DNA of 64,000 nucleotides from Halichoerus grypus. Taxonomy: Eukaryota; Chordata; Mammalia; Carnivora; Phocidae. The position numbers were made by a program, and so were the translations under genes. Every line of letters begins with the position of its first letter. The stretch's first letter is position 1. A model generated the notes under the pieces. It was not told the origin of the DNA and did no database searches. It saw only the letters and a program-made list of their open reading frames with translations. Positions 23,678-35,600 of the stretch are shown in pieces. The stretch is from assembly GCF_964656455.1 (NCBI RefSeq), contig NC_135717.1, positions 7,068,001 to 7,132,000 of the forward strand. Reading direction: 5' to 3'.

Positions 23678-26600
23678 CTGGATGAAAAAGTGATGAAACT
23701 GAGAGTCCTATTAGGCCATTTGGCCTTCCCTTTTACAAGTCAAACTCTTAAATTCCTATTTCCAAAAAAATCTCTGGGAAAGATGACTTTTCTCAATAGA
23801 AAGAAAATGGGCTTTGGAGTTAGAAAGACCTGGATTTAAGCCACGGATCTAGCCATATGCTAGTCCTGGGTCTTGAGCAAATTTTAAACCCTTTGGGCTT
23901 TAATCCCCTTATCTCTAAAATGGCAACTGTCTAGTCATAGAGATATTGAAAGAATTAAAGGGAACCAGCAAGGAGTATCTATCTAGCCAGCTCACAGCAA
24001 TACTCGATAAACATCAGTTTCCCCCACTCCTCACCATTCTCCTGTCCTTGGATCAAATGACATCAATAACCATTTTGTGCTACACTCTGCAATCTGAAAT
24101 ACCTAATTTTTGTTCTTTTTTTTTTTTAAGATTTTTTTTTTTTAATATTTATTTATTTGACAGAGAGAGACACAGCGAGAGAGGGAACACAAGCAGGGGG
24201 AGTGGGAGAGGGAGAAGCAGGCTTCCCGCGGAGCAGGGAGCCCGATGCGGGGCTCGATCCCAGGACCCTGGGATCATGACCTGAGCCGAAGGCAGACGCT
24301 TAACGACTGAGCCACCCAGGCGCCCCTTTTTTTAAAGATTTTATTTATTCATTCATTCATTCGAGAGAGAGAGAGACTGACAGAGAGAGCACAAGCAGGG
24401 GGAGAGGCAGAGGGTGAGGGAGAAGCAGACTCCGCACTGAGCTGGCAACCCAACGTGGGGCTCAATCCCAGGACCTGGAGATCATGACCTGAGCCGAAGG
24501 CAGACGCTTAACCTCTGAGCCACCTAGATGCCCCTAATTTTTATTCTTTTTAAAAGTAATGAGAAGCTATAAAGTTAAGAAATGATCCAGGGAGGGGAGA
24601 CACAGACTTGAACCTCATTTCCCATAGTTTTGCCCAGGCCCTGAGCCTTACCTGGCTGGTCAGGTTCCGATTTCCCATGCCCTTCTTTCCTTCCTATTAT
24701 GGGTACAGGAGGGGCTGCAGATTCATTTCCCAGAGCTCTCTTCATTGTCTTCTTTTGCAGGGTCACATCTTGTCCATCTGTTAGGCCCGCATCACCCCCA
24801 CCCCCCAACCATGAAGGACATTTGTTTATTTCTCTCTAAATGACAGTTTGGCAAGGGTCCATGGACTCCCCACAGTTAGTCTCTGCCCTGCATCCTCTGC
24901 TCATTCTCAATGTAGTGAGTTCTCTCAGTTCCCTCCTTTTTCCCAAATATTTCTCTTTGTTTCTCTCTTCCTCCCTCTCTCTCTCTACCCCCCGCCCCCC
25001 CCCCCCCCCGCCTTTTTTCGTTCTGGACCTTCTTCTTTTTTTTTTTTTTTTTTTTTTGGACCTTCTTCTTATTATGTTTTTCCTCATAGCCTGCCTCCTC
25101 CAGGAAGTCATCCTTCTTGGCTAAGAATTTAAGACATTCATTCCACCTTTAACTTAAGATTTTATAATCAGAACAGAGAAGCGAGGAGGTTACAGCTTCC
25201 CTGGTGACACTAGTAGGAATCTTGACCATTTTTGCAGAGTTTAGAGCTGAGACAGCCAGTAAGATCCGGTGACCTGCAGACCCCTCCCACTGTCTGCTTC
25301 TGCTCTGCCTTAATGGCTGCATATACCTGTTCCCAGCTGGCTTGCTTACCTCTTGCCTTGGGTTTTTTGGTCTGAATTTTGGCTGGCTTGGGACTGGGCA
25401 AAGTCGGGTCCTGAGAATGAGAGAGAAAAATAAGAAAATACAAATGAAGTCATATAATTGTGTTTTTAATAGAGTGGGATGCTACAGAAATGATGGGTGG
25501 TTAGGGGAGTCACATTGGGTTCTGTAGCCTGATACTGTTTAAATCAATGACAACAAAGATAAAACTGTTCTCCTTTCCATTCTATTTGGTATTAGTCAGT
25601 ACAAGGCTTTATGCACAAGAGAAAGAAATAAAGTTAGGCCATGAACATGATTTAAAAAAAACTGTTAAATTAAAAGTTAAACCAATAACTAGACTCTTAG
25701 TGTTGATCACTTCATAGTGCATGTAGATATTGAATTACAATGTTGTACCCCTGAAACCTATATAATGTTACAGGCCAATTTTTCCTCAATAAGAAAATGA
25801 TTAAAAGAGAAAGTAAAAAATCTGTATTTCAGGACTTCCAGTTTCCAGTTATACATGTAAGAGGTTTGGAAGTCATCACTCTGTTCTAACAACAAGTAAA
25901 AAAGCTGAACAGACTGAAAAATCAACAACTCTTTTTGTTTTGATCAAAGAGGGAAGGACACAGGGCCACCAACCCTGAAGAGACAGAGAGGCAAATGCAG
26001 GAAGACATAACTTACCAGAGCACAGACTCAGAAGCAGAAGAACCAGTACTTCTCACAAGAACCAGTTCCAGGGCAAGAAAACCTCAACAGTACTAAATAA
26101 ATTGTTCAATGCAGACAAGTCTGGGAGTTAAAAACTCCAGTGGTGCCCAGTCTTATAGGTGCTCCCAGACTTTTGTGAGTTTGACCTCCAGGAATCTGAC
26201 CAGGTTCTCACATAAAACATCAGAGAAAAATCCCTTCATGCTTCCAGCAGGAGGAGCGCAAAAGGAACCATTTTGAAATACACCAGAGCACTCTATCCTT
26301 CTGACAAAGGCCTGCTCTCAGGAGAAACTAGTTAACCACAGCCTAATCTACTGGGATATTATCAGAGCCTGACTGTCCAGGGGGAAGAGAAATATTTAAC
26401 CCCAGCCCACTCTAACCATCCTGTCCCACCTAATCGGGGGTGTGTGTGTACGGGGGGGAAACACTAAGAAACACTTTGAAGTTCATAGTCCAGAGCACAG
26501 GTTCATTAAAGACATGAGATCTAGGGTTGCCTGGCTGGTTCAGTCAGAAGAGGGTACAACTCTTGATCTCAGGGTTGTGAGTTCGAGCCCCACATTGAGT

Positions 26601-29600
26601 ACAGAGATTACTTAAATAAGTTAAATTTTTTAAAAAAGAAAAAAGACATGAGACCTAATAGTAGGACTATAGAACACATCCCCTCCCCTGACCCTTACCA
26701 CCACATTACTAAAGGCATATTTAGGGGTGCCTGGGTAGCTCAGTTGGTTGGGCGTCTGACTCTTGATTTTTGGCTTGGGTCGTAATCTCAGGGTTGTGGG
26801 ATCAAGCCCGAATCAGGCTTCACATTCAGCGGGGAGTCTGCTTAAGATTCTCTCTCCCCCTGCCCCTATCCCCACTCACACTCTCCCTCCCTCTCCCCAC
26901 CTAAAATAAATAAATAAATCTTAAAAAAAAAAAAAAAAGGCATATTTACAACTGTTTCTTTTACCTGGCACATTGTGTCTGGCAATCAAGAAAAAACTAC
27001 AAGGCATATCAAAAGGCAAAAAACACAATTTGAAAAGACAGAACAAATACCAAAACCAGACATGGCATGGAATTATCAGACTGGAAACTGAAATCAAATA
27101 TGATTAATATGCAAAAGGCTCTAATGGATAAAATAGCATGCAAGAACAGATGGGCAATATAAGCAAAAGGATGAAAATCCTAAGAAAGAATCAAAAGGGA
27201 GTGCTAGAGATCAAAAACATTGTAATAGAAATGCAGAAAATGTCTTTGATGGGCTTATTAGTAGACTGAGCATGGACGAGGAGGAATCCCTGAGCTTGAG
27301 GTTATCTCAAGAGAAAACTTCAAAGCTGAAAAGCAAAGGGAACAAAGACAGAAAAAAAAAACCCAAAAAACTAACATATCCAAGAATTGTGGGATAACTG
27401 TAAAATGTGTAACATATGCACAATGGGAATACCAGAAGGAGAAGAAAAAAAGAAAGAAACCCAAGAAATATTAAAAACAATAATGACTGAGAAGTTTCTC
27501 AGACACCAAACCACAGATTCAGGAAGCTCAGAGAACACCAAGAAGGATAAATGCCAAAGAACCACATGTAGGCATGTTATCTACAAACTATAAAAAATCA
27601 AAGATAAAGAAAAAGCCCTGAGGATTAAGGAGTACACTTATTGTGATGAGCACCAGGTGATGTATGGAAGTGCTGAGTCACTAGAGTGTACACGTGAAAC
27701 TAATATTACACTGTATGTTAACTGCCTGGAATTTAATAACTTTAAAAAAAGAAAAAGCCCGGAAAAAGCCAAAGGAAAAGAACATCTTAACCTGATATGC
27801 TAAGGAAGGGGAGAAAACAGAATCACATAAAATGCTCAGTTAAAAACACTTGCAGGGTGGGGAGGGGCACCTGGGTGGCTCAGTCAGTTAAGCACCCAAC
27901 TCTTGGTTTTGGCTCAGGTCACGATCTCAAGGTCATAAGATCAAGCCCTGAGAGGGGCTCCACCCTGAGCATGCAGCCTGCTTAAGATTCTCTCTCTCCC
28001 TCTTACTCTGCCCCTCCCCACCACTTGCACACACACTTTTCCTCTCTCCAAAAACAAAACAAAACAAAAAACCACTTGGAGGGTGCCTGCCTGGCTCAGT
28101 TGGTAGAACATGAGACTCTTGATCTCAGGGGTTGTAAGCTCAAGCCCCACGCTGGGTGTAGAGATTACTTAAAAAATAAAATCTTAAGGGCGCCTGGGTG
28201 GCTCAGTCGTTAAGCGTCTGCCTTCGGCTCAGGTCATGATCCCAGGGTCCTGGGATCGAGCCCCACATCGGGCTCCCTGCTCAGCAGGAAGCCTGCTTCT
28301 CCCTCTTCCACTCCCCCTGCTTGTGTTCCCTCTCTCGCTGTGTATCTCTCTGTCAAATAAATAAATAAAATCTTTATAAAATAAAATAAAATAAATCTTA
28401 AAAACACACACACACACACAGACTTAGGGCAGAAAAAGAGTGGAAAACAAAAATAAGAAGAAAGAACAAGGGCAACAAATAGAAAATAGTAACAAATATT
28501 GTAGATATGAATCTAACTATATTAATAATTAATTTGAATGTTAATGGTCTAAATACACCAATTAAAAGACACAGATTGTCAGAGTAGGTTAAAAAACAGA
28601 CCAAACTATATGTTGTCTACAAGAAGTCTACTTTAAACATAAAGATATATATATATACACACTATAAAAGTAAATAGAAAAATACACCATGCTAACGCTA
28701 ATCAAAAGAAAGCAGGAGTAGCTATTTCATTTCAGACAAAGCAGATTTCAAGGCAAGGAAAGTTATCAGGGATAAAGAATGGCATTACATAATGATAAAG
28801 GGGTCAATTCTCCAAGAGCATACAACAATCCTTAAAGTGAGCCTAACAACAGAGCACCAAACTACATAAGGCAAAAACTGACAGAACTGCAAAAAGAAAT
28901 AGTTGAATCCACTATCATAGCTGGAGACTTCAACACCACTCTATCAAAAATGGATAGATCCATGGACACCAGAATATCTGGAAGGACGTAGCTGAACTCA
29001 ACAACACCATCAATCAACTGGATATAAGTGACATCTACAAGTTACTTCATTGTATTCAATAGCAGAATACATATTCTTCTCAAGCTCACATGGAGCATTC
29101 ACCAAAATTTATTGCATTCTGAGCCATAAAACAAAACTTAACATATTTAAAATAATAGAAATCATACAGTGTCTGCTCCCAGACCACAACACGGTTAAAC
29201 TAGAAATCAGTAACAGAAAGATAACTAAAAAGTCCCTAAATACATAAAGATTAAATGACATACTTCTAAATAACACATGGGTCAAAGAAGAAATCTCAAG
29301 AGAAATTTTAAAATATGGAACTAAATGAAATTTAAAATATGAACTAAATGAAAAAGAAAACACAATTTATCAAAATTTGTGGGATACAGCAAAAGCAGTA
29401 CTTAGAGGGAAATTTAGCATTGAACACATATATTAGAAAAGAAGAGAGATCTAAAATTAGTAGTCGAAGTTTCAGCCTTGGGAAACTAGAAAAAGAAGAG
29501 CAAGTTAAATCCAAAGTGAGCTGAAGATTGAATGAAGTGATGACAGAGATCCCTGAAGCTTTTTCTAAAAATTCTTAATTTCTCTGTGTGGCTCCTGAGT

Positions 29601-32600
29601 GGACAGCACTTTCCCTATGGTCCTTTGCCCTTAATTGTTGAGCCTAGCAGGATGAAATTAAGTTCTGGAAGGACATTTAGAGGTCATGAGGTCACCTGGC
29701 CTAATCTCTTCATTTTACAAATAAGCAGATCTGGGGTTTCAGATATTGTGACTTCCTTTAGGGCCACACAGCTAGGCTGGCCTCTTGGCACTGTTTTCTG
29801 AAATTCTTCCAGCAAATACTGCTTGTTAGCAAAGTGAGCCTTGTGTTTCCCCACCACAATTCCCAATTAGTGTTTGACTTGATTCCTCAAATAGTTTTTC
29901 ACCTTCAAAAATCAAATAAATTAACAGTTAAAATTTTAAAAAGGTGAGCTGAAGAAAAGAAATAATAAAAATTAGAGTAGAAATTGATGGGATTATGAGA
30001 ACAGGAAATTAGTAGAGAAAACCAATGAAACAAAAAAGCTGGTTCTTTGAAAAGATCAATAAAATTGATAAGCCTCTAGCCAAGCTAACCAAGAAAAAGA
30101 GAGAGAGGGAACAAATTACTAATATCAGACAATATACTACAGAGTCCATGAACATTAAAAGGATAATAAAGGAATACTATGAATAATTCTATGCAAACAA
30201 ATTTGATAACCAAGAGGAAATGGACCGATTCCTTAAAAGATATAATCCGTCTAAATTCACACAAGAAGAAACAGACAATCTAAATAGGTCTATATCTATT
30301 AACAAAATTGAATCAGTAACCTGTAGCCAACCTTCCAAGACAGAAAGCACCAGACCTATGGGTTCACTGGTGAATTCCATCAAACTAGGGAAGAAATTAT
30401 GCCTATTCTCTATAATCTCTTTCAGAGAAAAGAAGCAGAGAATACTTCTTAACTCATTCTATGAGGCCACCATTACCTGAATACCAAAATCAGTCAAAGA
30501 CACTACAAAAAAACTACAGACCAATATCTCTTATGAAAAGAGATACAAAAATCCTCAACAAAATATTAGTAAATTAAATCCAACAATGTATAAACAGAAT
30601 TATACACCATGAACAAATGGGATTTATTCAAGGCATGCAAGACTGGTTTGACATTTGAAAATCAATTAATGTAATCCATCACATCAAGGGGCAAAAAAAA
30701 AAAAAATCACATGATCCTATCAATAGATACAGAAAAAACATTTGACAAAATCCAACACCATTCATGGTCAAAACTCTCAGTAAACTAGGAAGAGAGGGTA
30801 ACTTCCTCAACTTGACAAAGAACATCTACAAAAAAACCTATAACTAATATCATACTTAATGCTGAGAAACTAGAAGCCTTCCCCCTAAGATCAGGAACAA
30901 AGCAAGGATGTCTCCTCTCATCACTCCTTTTCAACATCATATTGGAAGTTCTAGCTAATGCAGTAAGACAAAAAGAAATAAAAGATAGAGATATTAGGAA
31001 GAAATAAATACAGTTGACCCTTAAACAGTGCAGGGGTTAGGGGAGCTGACCCCTCACACAGTGGAAAATCTGTGTATAATTTTTTACTCCCCCAAAACTT
31101 AACTACTAATAACCTACTGTTGACTGGAAGCCTTACCAATAACACAGATGATTCACATGTATTTTGTACATTATATGTATTATATACTGTATTCTTACAA
31201 TAAAGGTAGAGAAAACAAGATATTAAAATCATAAGGAAGAGAAAATATATTTACAGTACTGCACTATATTTGTGGGGATAAAAATCCACATATAAGTGGA
31301 CCCGCATAATTCAAACCTGTTCAAGGATCAACCGGAAAACTATCTCTGTTTGCAGATAACATAATCGCCTACATAGAAAAATCCAAGAGGATCAACAAAA
31401 ACTCCAGAACTAATAAACATTTATAGCAAGGTTGCAGGATACAGGTTCATATGTAAAAGTCAATCACTTTCTTATATACCATCAATGAACAATGGAATTT
31501 GGTATTAAAAACATAAAACCCTTTATAGTAGCACCAAAAAATTTAAATACTTAGGTATAATTCTAACAAAATATGTAGAAGATCTATATGAGTAAAATTA
31601 CAAAACTCTGATGAATAAAACCAAAGAATTAAATAAATAGATATTCCATGTTTGTGGACAGGAAGACTTAATATTTCAACAGTTTTTCCCAGTTTGATAT
31701 ATAGAGTCAACGTAATTCCAAACAAAACCCAAGCAAGTTATTTTGTAGGTATCAATAAACGGATTCTACAGTTATATGGAACGGCAAAAGACCCAAAATA
31801 GCCAACACAATACTGAAGAAGGACAAAGCTGGAGGACTGACCCTAGCCAACTTTAATACTTATTATAAAGCTACAGTAATCAAGACAGTGTAGAATTGGC
31901 AAAAGAACAAATGGGTCAATGGGACAGAACAGAGAGCCCCAAAATAGACCCACATAAAAATAGTCAGCTGATCTTTGACAAAAGAGCAAAGGCAATGACA
32001 GTCTTTTCAACAATATGCTGGAACAACTGCACATCCACATGCAAAAAAAATGAACCTAGACACAGCCTTACACCCCTCACAAAAATTTACTCAAAATGTA
32101 TTATAGATCTAATGTAAAAATGTAAAACTGTAAAACTCCTAGAAGATAACACAGGAGAAAATATAGATAACCTTGGGTATGGCAGTGACTTTTTATATAC
32201 AACACCAAAGGCACGATCCATGAAAGAAACAATTAATAGACTTCATTAAAATTAAAAACATCCACTCCGCAAAAGACAACGTCAAGAGAATGAGAAAACC
32301 AGCCACAGACTGGGAGAAAATATTGGTAAAAGACACATCTGATTGAGGACTGTTATCTAAACAACTCATAAAACTCAACAATAAAAAAAATAAATAATAC
32401 AATTAAATAAATGGACCAAACATTTTAATGGGCACGTCACCAAAGAAGATGTACAGATGGCCAATAGGAATATGAAAAGATGCTCCAGATCATATGTCAT
32501 CAGGGAAATGCAAATTAAAACAACAATGAAATACCACTGCACACCCATTAGAATGGCTAAAATCTGGAACACTGACAACACCAAATACTAGCAGGGATGT

Positions 32601-35600
32601 GGAACAACAGAAAATCTCACTCAAGGCTGATGGGAATGCAAAATGGTATAGCCACTTTGGAAGACAGTTTGTTCTCTTACAAAACTAAACATGCTCTTAC
32701 CATACAATCCAGCAATCAAGCTCCTTGGTATTTACCCAAAGGAGTTGAAAACTTATGTTCTCACAAAAGCCTGTATGCAGCCGTTCATAGCAGCTTTATT
32801 CATAATTGTCCAAATTTGGAAGCAACCAAGATATCTTTCAGTAAGTGAAGGAATAAATAAATATGGTACATCCAGAAAATGGAAAAATTCAGATAAAAAA
32901 AAAAAGATACAAGCTATCAAACCATGAAAAGACATGAAGGAAACTTAAATGTATATTTCTCAGAAGCCAGTCTGATTCCAACTATATGATGTTCTCGAGA
33001 GGGCAAAACTATTGAGACAATAAAAAGATTAGGGGTTGTCAGGAGTTGCGGGGAGGGGGTGAATAGGTAGAGCACACAGGATTTTCAGGGCTGTGAAAAT
33101 ATTCACCCAGGTGCCCCAGCCTGAAATACAGATTTAAAAAAAATACTTTAGACTTTTTTAAAGAGTGGTTTTAGGTTCACAGCAAAATTGAGAGAAAAGT
33201 ACAGAGAGTTCCCATATCCCTCCTGTCTCCACACGTGCATAGCCTTTCCCATTATCAACACCCCCACCAGAGTGGGGTGACTCAGTTAAAGCATCCAACC
33301 TTGGTTTCGGCTCAGGTCATGATCTCAGAGTCATACGATCAAGCTCTGCATTGGGCTCCCACTCAGCACAGAGTCTGCTTGGGATTCTCTCTCCCTCTCC
33401 TTCTGCGTCCCCTGTGTTCTCCTCTTCATCCCACACACATACTCTCTCTTTCTCTCAAATAAATAAATAAATCTTTTTAAAAAATTATTTATTTATTTGA
33501 CAGAGAGAGACACAGGGAGAGAGGGAACATAAGCCAGGGGAGTGGGAGAGGGAGAAGCAAGCCTCCCGCTGAGCAGGGAGCCTGACGCAGGGCCCAATCC
33601 CAGGACCCCAGGATCATGACCTAAGCCGAAGGCAGACGCTCAATGACGGAGCCACCCAGGCGCCCCTTTAAAATTTTTTTTAAAATCTATATTTCATATG
33701 CTTGAAAAGAGCCTAAGGAGGCAAGTGAATGACTATTAAGACACTTAAGATTAAGGGTCCACACAAGGGAGGACCGAGAGTGAAGAGAGGCAACCTGCTA
33801 TTCACTGAAATTGTTCTAGTAAGAACCAAAGCACTACATTAAGAACTGAGATGATAACCAAGAAATAAGTTCCTAGAAATGTGATATATTAGAGAGAATA
33901 ACTGAGGAAAGAGGAGAGTCCCCTTCCCTGAAGACCCCTAAGAGATAAGACCAGCTAGTCAGGGCCACCCTAAGCCAGGCACAGGATGGTCCCCTAGTAA
34001 GTATAAATCCATGCCAACCAGACGTCCTACAGGAATCTCCTAAAAGCAATCCCCAAGATCAATCTTACTTTTTTTTCTTCCTCCTCTTCCAACTCCTCTG
34101 CCTCCAACTCTGACTCTTCCTCTTCTTTCTCCATGCGGGAATCTGGGCTGTTAGCCCCAGAAAGACTTAAGTCTAGAACAGGAATAGGAAGGAAAGGCTA
34201 AAGAATTTATCCAATAAATTAGATGATGAGTTAATGGCGCTGATCCCAGAGAAGCAGTCTTCTAACTCTGCCTTTCATGTCCCAGTGGCATTTTCTCCAT
34301 AAAACATGGCCCTAGATTATCACAGCACCACCTTTTCCAAAGTCCCACCACTCTTCAACACGCACCCTCCCTTCCTACCCTCTTTTTTTCTCCATTCCTC
34401 TCTTCACCCATCCATCTATCCATCCATCCACCCTGGACACTTGGTCAATGGCATTCATGCAGAGCCTCCTGTTAGAGAATCCAGAACTAGGTGGATGACA
34501 CTGGATATAAAATAAAGGTTCAGTTGCTGCCCTCATGAAGGACCTCCCTCTCTATGTCCTCTCCTCACCTCCTTCTCTAGTCCTCATCCTCCTATTGATC
34601 CTACCTTTTCCTTCCCCACTACTGTCAGATCCATTGTATCGGCTCCGGAAACCAAACAAGTTAACCCGTTCCTGAGGAAACCAAGAAAAAAAGCATCATC
34701 CACTATCTCCCAGGGATGATTTTTGCTCTCTGTCTTTAAGACTTTAGTTATGGACTTTATATTCATATTCTATACCATTTTTACTTGAAATTTCATGTTC
34801 TGTTTATCTCAATTTCTGTGAAGATTAACTATTATATTATCTTTATAATATTTATATTATGTTATATAATTATATGCTATATTACTATAATCTCTTTTTT
34901 CCAGTTTATTTATAATTCAGTTTGTCATTCTCCACTGCACCCCCAAAGGCAGAATTTGAGGGTAAACACTGACCCTGCATAAGAGAGAGGTTAAGACACA
35001 TACATCTGAGATCTAAAGTTAAATAGGGAGGTAGGAGGGGCGCCTGGGTGGCTCAGTTGGTTAAGCAACTGCCTTCGGCTCAGGTCATGATCCTGGAGTC
35101 CCGGGATCGAGTTCCGCATCGGGCTCCTTGCTCAGCAGGGAGTCTGCTTCTCCCTCTGACTCTCCTCCCTCTCATGCTCTCTGTCTCTCATTCTCTCTCT
35201 CTCAAATAAATAAATAAAATCTTTAAAAAAAAAAAAAATAGGGAGGTAGGATGCCCCCTACTACAAACTGTCTCTCTGTGGGATGAGAGAAGATCCCATT
35301 TGTCCAAGGGTAGGGGAAAGAATAAATGATTTTTTTAAAAGATTTTATTTATCCATTTGAGAGAGAGAGAATGAGAGCGAGCGAGCATGGGGGGGGGAGG
35401 GTCAGAGGGAGAAGCAGACTCCCCGCCGAGCAGGGAGCCCGACGCGGGACTTGATCCTGGGACTCCAGGATCATGACCTGAGCCAAAGGCAGTCGCTCAA
35501 CCAACTAAGCCACCCAGGCGCCCCAAGAATAAATGATTTAAGAAGTCAAGGGAATCTGGCCTGGGAAGAAAAGACTAATTCTAAGACTAAGACAGGATGA

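Larger units (their letters stand above)
25640..33110 (+). mobile_element. Nested L1 sequence in a ZCWPW1 intron
   Basis: A 3'-end piece at about 25640-25800, then a long sense L1 from the ORF1 region (about 26950-27600) through ORF2 (28420-32930) to a 3' end near 33110. Frames are broken by many stops. Later insertions at 26523, 26724, 27619, 27864, 28081, 28188, 29527 and 31011 interrupt it. Confidence 0.8.

Noticed and set aside
27000..33000. A coding-competent L1
   Set aside because: ORF2-like frames are under 90 codons, and the element is split by several insertions.
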